From a bacterium (GTDB lineage: Bacteria; Bacteroidota; Bacteroidia; Cytophagales; Thermonemataceae), in contig JANYGM010000076.1 of NCBI GenBank assembly GCA_025362415.1, positions 1 through 5,862 of the forward strand: 5,862 nt of DNA, read 5' to 3'. The notes below the pieces were generated by a model. It was not told the DNA's origin and made no database searches. It saw only the letters and a list, made by a program, of their open reading frames with translations. Made by a program: the position numbers and the translations under genes. Of the stretch, positions 1 through 4,947 are shown in pieces. Every line of letters begins with the position of its first letter. Position 1 is the first letter of the stretch.

Positions 1-416
1 AACTCTCAAGGCTTGGGCGTTCCATACAAGAAGAGTTGCAAATTATCAAAAGCCTAATGGAAGAGAAAAAGTGCCGCCTGATACTTGTAAAGCAGAATAT
101 GGATTTAAATCCGCTCAACGTGCTGGATATGAGCAACAAAATACTTATTACTATTTTTTCTATGTTGGCGGAGCTAGAACGGGATTTTATCTCGTTTAGA
201 ACGAAAGAAGGACTAAATGCCCTTAAAGCAAAAGGTATAAAACTCGGAAAACCAGTGGGCTGCAAGCAAAAAACAATGTATGACAAAGACAAAATCCGCA
301 TCTTGGAACTTGCCAAAATGGGCGTACCAATAAACAAAATTTTAACCATACATCTCAACTACGGAAAATATTTGTCCCTAAAAAGATTTATTAGCAAAAA
401 TACGACAAAAATATGA
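1..416 (+). CDS. Serine recombinase (resolvase/invertase family), C-terminal part, 5' end outside window
   Basis: The reading frame is open from base 3 and runs into the left edge, so the gene starts upstream; 137 residues are visible. The first residues read LSRLGRS, matching the conserved (D/S)RLxRS motif after the active-site region of serine recombinases. Next comes a segment ending ILITIFSMLAELERDFISFRTKEGL, which fits the catalytic-domain end and long E helix (conserved AELER and RTKEGL). A GKPVG linker then leads to a C-terminal helix-turn-helix around DKDKIRILELAKMGVPINKIL, the DNA-binding part. The catalytic serine would lie off the window and cannot be checked. The family cuts and rejoins DNA through a serine-DNA link, for multimer resolution, inversion or transposition. 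The small size suggests the resolvase/invertase class rather than large integrases. On a plasmid, multimer resolution is the likely role, but this is inference. A TTG at 36 is not the true start, because the conserved motif precedes it. Confidence 0.9.
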   Translation, partial: LSRLGRSIQEELQIIKSLMEEKKCRLILVKQNMDLNPLNVLDMSNKILITIFSMLAELERDFISFRTKEGLNALKAKGIKLGKPVGCKQKTMYDKDKIRILELAKMGVPINKILTIHLNYGKYLSLKRFISKNTTKI

Positions 417-514
417 AATAAAGTACATCTAAAAAAATTCATATATATAAACTTTCAAAATACCTGTTTTAAATCCTTTTAAAAACAAGTGAAATATGTT
501 ATTAAAGCGTTTGA

Positions 515-763
515 GATAGGTTTTATAACCAAAATTTTTTAAGAAACTTTTGAGCGGATTAAAGCCTACATATAATAGCAATTTGTAAATCTTGGATTAG
601 CCAAATCAAACCATTTTTTCTTTTTTTAGAAGTCCAAAAATATATGACGCTCAAAAACGCTCACTATTGCGTTAAAATTTATTCAACCACAAAATATATG
701 CTTTGCATATTTGCGTGTCTTAGTGGTATCTTAAAATCAATTTTAAGATAGGTTTACAACCAA
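515..763 (+). repeat. Two-copy direct repeat GATAGGTTT(T)AYAACCAA
   Basis: GATAGGTTTTATAACCAA at 515-532 recurs as GATAGGTTTACAACCAA at 747-763, differing by one deleted T and one T-to-C change. Each copy contains an inverted GGTT/AACC core. The second copy directly follows the 24-bp palindrome. The role is unknown, and similarity by chance in AT-rich DNA is possible but less likely at this length. Confidence 0.45.
727..750. repeat. Perfect 24-bp palindrome
   Basis: Arms TATCTTAAAAT (727-737) and ATTTTAAGATA (740-750) are exact reverse complements separated by CA. The left end overlaps GGTATCTT (725-732), which also pairs with AAGATACC at 762-769, so a second, larger stem is possible. It lacks a T-run, so it does not look like a terminator. 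It could bind a dimeric protein or extrude as a cruciform; the function is not known. Confidence 0.6.
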
Positions 764-857
764 GATACCCCTGCAAAAAAATAAAAGTCAGCAAAAAGAA
801 AAAAGACAAAAATCAGTTTCATTAGCAAAATAAAACGTAACTGCTTGATTATCAGAT

Positions 858-997
858 ACTTTGATTTTCAAAGTGCGGGCTACTGAAAACAAACCCAAAC
901 CAAATCCAAAAAAATTTCGGTTTTTCGTTTTCGGGATTGAAGCGAACTGGAAAATCTCCCCAAAAATCAAATTTTCCTTCACTTTGGATTTCAAAGT
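858..997. repeat. Pair of related 17-bp palindromes
   Basis: ACTTTGATTTTCAAAGT (858-874) has perfect 7-bp arms around TTT. ACTTTGGATTTCAAAGT (981-997) matches it at 15 of 17 positions with one arm mismatch. They start 123 bp apart. With one flanking match each, 856-875 and 980-999 also form an inverted repeat that agrees at 17 of 20 positions. Paired sites upstream of an origin could be operators or recombinase subsites; this is not established. Confidence 0.5.
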
Positions 998-1077
998 ATG
1001 AAATTCGTAAATCAAACTTTAAAAGAAAGAACACGTGTGATTTTTATTCTTTTATGTATTGCATATATAGTGTAAAA

Positions 1078-1161
1078 ACGACAGATTCCGAGAAAAGAGC
1101 GGACGGATTCCGAGAAAATGTGGATAACTCCACGACAAATTCCGAGAATTTAACGACAAAT
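1078..1161 (+). repeat. Iterons of the replication origin (three 17-bp copies plus a partial fourth)
   Basis: Three direct repeats are seen: ACGACAGATTCCGAGAA (1078-1094), CGGACGGATTCCGAGAA (1100-1116) and ACGACAAATTCCGAGAA (1132-1148). Copies 1 and 3 agree at 16 of 17 bases, and ATTCCGAGAA is invariant. A partial copy, ACGACAAAT, follows at 1153-1161. Start-to-start steps are 22, 32 and 21 bp, close to whole helical turns, so bound proteins would sit on one face. Rep_3 initiators typically bind such iterons beside their own gene, and the rep gene starts about 100 bp downstream. I therefore call this the origin; binding itself is inferred. Confidence 0.8.
1119..1127 (-). promoter_or_regulatory. 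Perfect DnaA box
   Basis: TGTGGATAA is the exact reverse complement of the consensus DnaA box TTATCCACA. It lies in the 15-base gap between iterons 2 and 3. Iteron plasmids with Rep_3-type initiators commonly recruit host DnaA through such a box, so its placement strongly supports this being the replication origin. Confidence 0.8.
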
Positions 1162-1181
1162 GTTTTACTTGTCGTTAAATT
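1147..1181. promoter_or_regulatory. Inverted repeat, probable rep operator
   Basis: Thirteen-base arms, AATTTAACGACAA (1147-1159) and TTGTCGTTAAATT (1169-1181), are exact reverse complements around a 9-base spacer. Each arm carries the ACGACAA core seen in iterons 1 and 3, so the same protein could bind here. The right arm lies between the -33 and -7 regions of the putative rep promoter. Many Rep_3 initiators repress their own gene as dimers on inverted iteron half-sites, and this element fits that arrangement. Confidence 0.65.
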
Positions 1182-1193
1182 TTATTACCTTTG
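1163..1193 (+). promoter_or_regulatory. Putative rep promoter, Bacteroidota type
   Basis: TACCTTTG (1186-1193) is a perfect match to the Bacteroidota -7 consensus TAnnTTTG. A weaker TTTT (1163-1166), one base off the -33 TTTG, lies exactly 19 bases upstream. Transcription would start near 1200, leaving a leader of about 65 bases before the rep start at 1264. The inverted repeat overlaps the promoter. Confidence 0.6.
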
Positions 1194-1263
1194 TCAAAAT
1201 AGCTGGCAAAAATACCTAAATTATCTAATTATAAGAGTTTTACTGAAAATAAACAATAAACTA

Positions 1264-2274
1264 ATGACTAATTCATCTGATACCACCACCCAATTTGTGA
1301 TTGAAGCCGAAAACAACAAAATGGTCAAACAATCCAACTTTTTAATAAATGCTCGTTATGGAATGAGCCTATTAGAACGTAGAATTTACCTAAAAATGGT
1401 TTCTATGGTAAAGCCTGATGATAAAGATTTTGAGGATATAGTGATAGATGCTGGTGCTTTAATTGAAGAGTTAGGGCTACAAAAGTCATCTGCTTACACT
1501 GAATTTAGAAATGCTACAAAAAAACTGATGCATTGTGTTTGTGAAATTAACAATGATAAGCAAATTATACAGGTAGCACTAATCAGTAGTGCTATTTATC
1601 TCAAAGGGAAAGCTTTAATTATATTGCACTTTGACCCTTCAATAAAACCATATTTACTAAACATCAAAAATCAATTTACACTTTTTGATTTAGAGGAAGC
1701 TTTTGGTATAAAAAGTAATCATTCCTTACGTGTGTATGAATTATTAAAACAATACTCTTCTACAGGTTTTCGTGTGATTAGTATTGAAGATTTGCGGTTT
1801 GCGTTAAATATATCCAAAGAGCAATATCCTAATCATTATGATTTTAAAAAACGAATTATCTTGCAAGCACAAAAAGATTTAGAAAAGACCCCTATGGCTT
1901 TTAAATTCAAAGAACTCAAATCAGGGAAAAGAGTGGTAAATATTGAATTTACGTTTACACCAGTAATCATACCAGTAAAGAAAGAAAAAGCACCTAAAAA
2001 AGAACTTTTAGTAGAAAATGCTTCTAACGTAGCGAATGTTTCTAAAAATGATACTCTTAATGAAGTTGATTTGGTAGGTAGGGCAAAAGTATATGAAGGG
2101 CTAATAAATCTCAAAATGAGTGATTATCAAGCAAAATCAGTAATGCATAAAGCAAGTGATAAAGAAATTTATCAGGTGCTTTATCAAGTAACTATAGCCT
2201 TATTAGACCCCAAAATCAAGAATAAGGCAGCATACGCTTATAGCGTTTTTAAGAAAAAATTTAATTTAGATTAG
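1264..2274 (+). CDS. rep: Replication initiator protein, Rep_3 family
   Basis: This 336-residue protein matches the Rep_3 (RepB-like) plasmid initiators, which bind origin iterons through two winged-helix domains. Residues about 20-40 (MVKQSNFLINARYGMSLLER) are the typical start of the first domain. The second domain carries HSLRVYELLKQYSSTGF at about 150-166 and then YPNHYDFKKRIILQAQKDLE, the hallmark helix of the family. A Lys-rich linker is followed by a C-terminal helical tail ending in KAAYAYSVFKKKFNLD, as in related initiators with a C-terminal extension. I chose ATG 1264 although the frame stays open back to 937: the extra region holds the iterons, DnaA box and promoter, and its translation is not Rep-like. 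ATG 1321 is a less likely start. The gene is probably autoregulated through the inverted repeat at 1147-1181. It ends 53 bases before parA. Confidence 0.92.
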   Translation: MTNSSDTTTQFVIEAENNKMVKQSNFLINARYGMSLLERRIYLKMVSMVKPDDKDFEDIVIDAGALIEELGLQKSSAYTEFRNATKKLMHCVCEINNDKQIIQVALISSAIYLKGKALIILHFDPSIKPYLLNIKNQFTLFDLEEAFGIKSNHSLRVYELLKQYSSTGFRVISIEDLRFALNISKEQYPNHYDFKKRIILQAQKDLEKTPMAFKFKELKSGKRVVNIEFTFTPVIIPVKKEKAPKKELLVENASNVANVSKNDTLNEVDLVGRAKVYEGLINLKMSDYQAKSVMHKASDKEIYQVLYQVTIALLDPKIKNKAAYAYSVFKKKFNLD

Positions 2275-2294
2275 GTTTACTTTCATAAAAAAAT

Positions 2295-2302
2295 TAGATT
2301 TG
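2295..2302 (+). promoter_or_regulatory. Putative parAB promoter -7 element
   Basis: TAGATTTG matches the Bacteroidota -7 consensus TAnnTTTG exactly and sits 25 bases before the parA start. The -33 element is weak (TTAG at 2271-2274, spacing 20). It lies in the short rep-parA gap, so parAB probably has its own promoter in addition to any read-through from rep. Confidence 0.5.
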
Positions 2303-2327
2303 TAAAAAAATATGAAAAATCAAAAAT

Positions 2328-3074
2328 ATGATACCTCAAGTAATAGCCATTCTCAACCATAAAGGCGGTGTAGGTAAAACTACCACAACATTTAACCTTA
2401 GCAAAGCATTATCACTAATGACACAAAAAGTGCTAATGATAGATATTGACCCACAAGCAAATCTTACCATAATTACAGGTGAAGAAAACCCACAAAAAAG
2501 TATTTATGATGCTTTTTGTGATGATGAACCACTACCTATTATAAATATTGCCCCTAACTTGGATTTAGTACCAGCCAGCCTTGACCTTTCAGCTGGCGAG
2601 GCAAAATTTATTGCTATGGGTATTGCAGGATATTTTAAGCTAAAAAATGGTTTAGCAAATATTAAAAAAAATTATGATTATGTCTTTATAGATTGCCCAC
2701 CTTCATTGGGAATACTAACACTAAATTCTCTTATAGCATCTGATAGTGTAATTATAGTGCTTAATCCTGAATTTTTGAGTATAAAAGGGCTTACAACCAT
2801 TGTTTCTACTATTGATAATCTTAACAAAGATTTGAATTTGAGTTGTAGCATTATGGGTTATTTGATAGCACAAACAGAAAGAACGCTGTTATCCAAAGGA
2901 TTTGAGGTAGAACTCAAAAAAACATTCAAAAAGAAAGTTTTTGAAAACGTGATACGTAGAAGTGTGGCACTCAAAGAAGCCACTGCATCAAAAAAAGATA
3001 TATTTTCTTATAACAGAAACTCAACAGGAGCATTAGATTATTTAGAACTCGCCAAAGAAATTTTAGTATTATGA
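2328..3074 (+). CDS. parA: ParA-type partition ATPase
   Basis: This 248-residue P-loop ATPase of the ParA/MinD family drives plasmid segregation by binding nucleoid DNA in its ATP form and being released by ParB. The deviant Walker A motif KGGVGKTTT is at residues 12-20, with the signature lysine K12. Walker A' (MIDIDPQAN) spans 37-45, and Walker B (YDYVFIDCPPS) spans 116-126 with D122. There is no N-terminal helix-turn-helix before the P-loop, so it lacks the self-repressor domain of F- and P1-type (Ia) ParAs and resembles the shorter or chromosomal-type ParAs. The start at ATG 2328 is 10 residues before the P-loop strand ends, as is usual. The stop overlaps the parB start by 4 bases (ATGA), implying translational coupling. 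Confidence 0.95.
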   Translation: MIPQVIAILNHKGGVGKTTTTFNLSKALSLMTQKVLMIDIDPQANLTIITGEENPQKSIYDAFCDDEPLPIINIAPNLDLVPASLDLSAGEAKFIAMGIAGYFKLKNGLANIKKNYDYVFIDCPPSLGILTLNSLIASDSVIIVLNPEFLSIKGLTTIVSTIDNLNKDLNLSCSIMGYLIAQTERTLLSKGFEVELKKTFKKKVFENVIRRSVALKEATASKKDIFSYNRNSTGALDYLELAKEILVL

Positions 3075-3988
3075 GCAAAAAACAATTATTTGTAGATAGT
3101 GTGCTTTCAGACATTCTTAGTAGTGCAAAAAGTGAAATGAATGCCACACAAGATGACGTAAAAAGCAACATCAAAATCTTACCAGAACTCAAAAATCTTA
3201 TTCCACCACTCACAGAGGAGGAATTTGAACAGTTGCGCCTTAATATTTTGGCGGAAGGTTGCAAAGATACCCTTGTAGTAGCAAAACTGGATAATGAGTA
3301 TATTTTGGTTGATGGACACAACCGCTATAAAATTTGTGCTGAAAATAAAATATTTTTTAAGGTGGAGTTAAAAGACTTTCAAAATATTGATGCTATTAAA
3401 GAATGGATGGTTTTAAATCAACTTGGAAAACGAAATTTGACAGATTTGCAAAAGTCTTATTTGAGAGGGTTGCAATATAATAGAGAAAAGAAAAAAGAGG
3501 CTTTTAAAAACAATCTAAAGCAGTTTACGAAGGTGGACAAATTGTCCACTACGGTAGAAAAATCAGATTTGTCCGCAGTGGACAATTTGTCCACTACAGA
3601 TAAATCCTTAATCAATTCGTTTGAAAAAACCGTTGAAAAACTTGCTTTACAACATCAGGTGTCTGCAAAAACCATACAACGAGATGAGAAATTTGCATTG
3701 GGTTTGGATATGCTCGCAAGTGAAGATAGCACGCTTAAAAATAAAATTCTTAGCAAAGAAATAAAAGTGCCTGCTGGATTTATTCAGAAATTAGCTGATG
3801 CAGAAGATGACAAAAATGCTAAGAAAATATTATTAAAGGAATTTAAAAATAAATATCTTGATAATCAAAAATCAAAAGTTGCCTCTGTAAGTGAACTGGA
3901 CAAAGCAAAGAAAATACTTATCTCAAAAATAAAACAACTGTCTTCAATGGAAATGCTAAATAAATTGCTTACAGAAATAGGCAAATAA
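3071..3988 (+). CDS. parB: ParB-like partition protein
   Basis: This 305-residue protein has a ParB/sulfiredoxin-fold N-domain at about residues 33-120, with LTEEEFEQLRLNILAEG at 47-63 and VDGHNRYKI at 80-88. A conserved helical stretch follows (RNLTDLQKSYLRGLQYNREKK, about 121-141). After a variable linker comes a helix-turn-helix (EKLALQHQVSAKTIQRDEKFA, 189-209), the usual DNA-binding part of this class, and then a Lys-rich C-terminal region that may dimerise. The motif DGHNRYK replaces the GExRxR box of canonical CTP-switch ParBs, so CTP-dependent sliding cannot be assumed. Position and the 4-base overlap with parA make a partition role very likely. The linker (about 150-178) holds VD(K/N)LSTT twice, encoded by near-identical DNA palindromes, and directly downstream is a 10-bp phased repeat array. 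Confidence 0.88.
   Translation: MSKKQLFVDSVLSDILSSAKSEMNATQDDVKSNIKILPELKNLIPPLTEEEFEQLRLNILAEGCKDTLVVAKLDNEYILVDGHNRYKICAENKIFFKVELKDFQNIDAIKEWMVLNQLGKRNLTDLQKSYLRGLQYNREKKKEAFKNNLKQFTKVDKLSTTVEKSDLSAVDNLSTTDKSLINSFEKTVEKLALQHQVSAKTIQRDEKFALGLDMLASEDSTLKNKILSKEIKVPAGFIQKLADAEDDKNAKKILLKEFKNKYLDNQKSKVASVSELDKAKKILISKIKQLSSMEMLNKLLTEIGK
3533..3594. repeat. Twin 17-bp palindromes inside parB
   Basis: GTGGACAA-A-TTGTCCAC (3533-3549) and GTGGACAA-T-TTGTCCAC (3578-3594) have identical, perfect 8-bp arms around one central base and start 45 bp apart, so they stay in frame. A third half-site, TTGTCCGC (3569-3576), lies just before the second copy and pairs with its left arm. They encode VDKLSTT (residues 155-161) and VDNLSTT (170-176). 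They fall in the linker between the ParB N-domain and the helix-turn-helix, where protein constraint is low. This suggests that the DNA or RNA symmetry, not the peptide, is what is kept. Confidence 0.75.
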
Positions 3989-3996
3989 CGGCATTT

Positions 3997-4087
3997 ATTA
4001 CGCTATTTTACGTTTCTTTACCTTATTTTATGTTTAGTTACGATACTTTACTTTGTATTGACGTTAATTTACGTTTCTTTACGCATT
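3997..4087 (+). repeat. Array of nine 10-bp phased TTTACG-type repeats; candidate centromere/operator
   Basis: Just after parB, TTAC-like cores recur with the A at 4000, 4010, 4020, 4030, 4040, 4050, 4061, 4071 and 4081, so every step is 10 bp except one of 11. The consensus unit is about TTTACGTTTN. Units at 4007 and 4068 are identical (TTTACGTTTC), and degenerate units read TTTATG, TTTACC and TTGACG. All would face one side of the helix. Arrays of short phased repeats beside parAB genes are the form of several plasmid centromeres, and they also serve as iterons or operators. The array ends about 15 bp before the -7 element of the next gene, so its binder may also control that gene. Confidence 0.8.
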
Positions 4088-4102
4088 TGCTCATATTTTG
4101 TG

Positions 4103-4110
4103 TATTTTTG
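4103..4110 (+). promoter_or_regulatory. Putative promoter -7 element of the small HTH gene
   Basis: TATTTTTG fits TAnnTTTG and lies 22 bases before ATG 4133, giving a short leader. No -33 TTTG at standard spacing is present; TTTG at 4086-4089 is only 13 bases away. The segment TATTTTGTG / TATTTTTGTG (4094-4102, 4103-4112) is a tandem repeat continuing the roughly 10-bp rhythm of the upstream array. Confidence 0.4.
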
Positions 4111-4132
4111 TGGCTAATTAAACCCCAAATAA

Positions 4133-4336
4133 ATGTTTTTACGCAAATCAGAACTAGCAAAAGCCCTAAATATCTCTCGCCAAACACTTTGGAAGAAAAC
4201 AGTACCTTATTTTTCTAAATTTGAAAAAGATTTTAAGACAAAAAAAGTAATATCTCGCCTAGAAGCAAAAAAATTACTTGCTTTGTTGGGATTTGAGCAG
4301 GACGAAATAGAAAAAATCTTAGAGAAGATAAATTAA
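4133..4336 (+). CDS. Small helix-turn-helix protein
   Basis: This 67-residue protein starts MFLRKSELAKALNISRQTLW; residues 5-22 form a convincing helix-turn-helix (ELAKALNISRQTLWKK), as in small DNA-binding adaptors, excisionase-like proteins and plasmid repressors. The C-terminal half (SRLEAKKLLALLGFEQDEIEKILEKI) looks helical and could mediate dimerisation. It begins 46 bases after the phased repeat array, and its promoter abuts the array, so self-repression through the array is an attractive idea, or it may be an accessory partition or copy-number factor. No enzyme motif or membrane segment is seen. A longer frame at 4030-4218 overlaps it but runs through the repeats and is not credible. 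I cannot assign a named family; the DNA-binding role is inferred from the motif. Confidence 0.72.
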   Translation: MFLRKSELAKALNISRQTLWKKTVPYFSKFEKDFKTKKVISRLEAKKLLALLGFEQDEIEKILEKIN

Positions 4337-4386
4337 AACGGTTATATTTACCAAAAGAATAAAAAAGTAAAGCAAATTTTTTAAAA

Positions 4387-4881
4387 ATGACCAAAAAACA
4401 ACAACGTAATGTGCAATTTGAAAATCTTATTTCGTTAATAGAAAGTCCTATTAAAGATAATTTTAACCTTGCGCTGGTACTTGTAAAGCATTTTAAGAAG
4501 GAATTTGAAGGCTATTATAACCAAAATCTTAAAGACTTTTTAGAATTAGTAGAATTTAATGTTTTATTAAATCAAAAAATGAACATTACGGAGCTATTTT
4601 GTACCAATTCTATCAGAAATATAGGCTATTTTAGGGCAGATAATGTGCGTTTAGACAAACAACAAATGATGTTTATCAGTAAATTAGTAAATCTTGAACA
4701 GTTATATTTTATAGATTGTTGCATAGTTTATTTTCCTGATAAAATAGTAAAAAATAATCCAAAAAAGTTCAATATAAAAAATTCAGCTATATTGTCTTGC
4801 CCAGAAAAAGTATTTTATTGGTTAGAGCATACTCATAACATTGTTCCAATATCAAAAAGAGAAACTTTTGCCTGTTTTTGA
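4387..4881 (+). CDS. Hypothetical protein with a short leucine-rich-repeat-like segment
   Basis: I do not recognise this 164-residue protein as a named family. The N-terminal part (residues about 10-60, FENLISLIESPIKDNFNLALVLV onward) is helical. It resembles the short cap that precedes leucine-rich repeats in many Bacteroidota proteins, where a phrase like N(F/I)xLAL is common. Residues about 97-121 (ISKLVNLEQLYFIDCCIVYFPDKI) follow the LxxLxxLxFxxCxIxxFP rhythm of one to one-and-a-half leucine-rich repeats, after which the pattern fades. No signal peptide or transmembrane segment is evident, so it is probably cytoplasmic. It follows the HTH gene by 50 bases; TATATTTA (4343-4350) is one base off the -7 consensus. 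It may be a degraded or minimal LRR protein with a protein-binding role, which is speculative. Confidence 0.6.
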   Translation: MTKKQQRNVQFENLISLIESPIKDNFNLALVLVKHFKKEFEGYYNQNLKDFLELVEFNVLLNQKMNITELFCTNSIRNIGYFRADNVRLDKQQMMFISKLVNLEQLYFIDCCIVYFPDKIVKNNPKKFNIKNSAILSCPEKVFYWLEHTHNIVPISKRETFACF

Positions 4882-4907
4882 AGTGACTAAAAGTTCCCCC
4901 AAATCCT

Positions 4908-4947
4908 TAAGAAAGCCTTCACTTAAAGTAAAGGCTTCTTTATTTTT
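4908..4947. terminator. Hairpin terminator between convergent genes
   Basis: AAGCCTT (4913-4919) pairs with AAGGCTT (4931-4937). The stem extends, after one mismatch, through TAAG/TTTA including a G-T pair (4908-4911 with 4939-4942), and ACT/AGT can pair in the loop. TATTTTT (4941-4947) gives the U-run for the plus-strand gene ending at 4881. The minus-strand gene ends at 4946, so the stem may serve both directions, although no strong T-run is seen on the minus side. Confidence 0.7.

Larger units (their letters stand above)
417..1077. other. Long non-coding stretch with palindromes and repeats
   Basis: I see no credible gene in these 660 bases. The short minus-strand frames here (788-1015, 852-1034) overlap each other and translate to low-complexity, aromatic-rich peptides unlike known proteins. 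The stretch is AT-rich with several symmetric elements, listed separately: a 24-bp palindrome at 727-750, a pair of related 17-bp palindromes at 858-874 and 981-997, and two copies of a GATAGGTTT...AACCAA repeat. Smaller inverted repeats are ATATGC-TTT-GCATAT (696-710) and GGAAAAT/ATTTTCC (949-955 and 971-977). It may hold recombination sites for the upstream recombinase or accessory origin sequence; nothing in it proves either. Confidence 0.6.

Noticed and set aside
788..1034. Overlapping minus-strand frames of 75 and 60 residues
   Set aside because: They overlap each other in different frames, have low-complexity Phe/Gly/Trp-rich sequence and no promoter, and cover the palindrome pair.
1031..1038. 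ACACGTGT 8-bp palindrome
   Set aside because: It is too short and isolated to claim as a functional site.
937..1263. N-terminal extension of the Rep frame by 109 codons
   Set aside because: This part overlaps the iterons, DnaA box, inverted repeat and promoter, and its translation is not like any Rep_3 N-terminus. The frame is open by chance.
1836..2114. 92-residue minus-strand frame
   Set aside because: It is a shadow of the Rep coding sequence.
2312..2362. 16-codon frame starting at ATG 2312, overlapping the parA start
   Set aside because: It could be a leader peptide, but it is too short to support and the A-rich context makes such frames common.
2971..3321. 116-residue minus-strand frame
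   Set aside because: It is a shadow of the parA/parB junction, where both plus-strand proteins are strongly supported.
3533..3594. CRISPR-like repeat reading of the parB palindromes
   Set aside because: There are only two copies, the spacer-like interval carries an extra half-site, and the region is coding in frame with the rest of ParB.
3997..4087. Simple microsatellite explanation for the TTTACG array
   Set aside because: The units have diverged between the cores while spacing is kept at 10 bp (one 11), which fits phased binding sites better than recent slippage.
4030..4218. 62-residue plus-strand frame
   Set aside because: It runs through the phased repeat array and overlaps the much better HTH gene in another frame.
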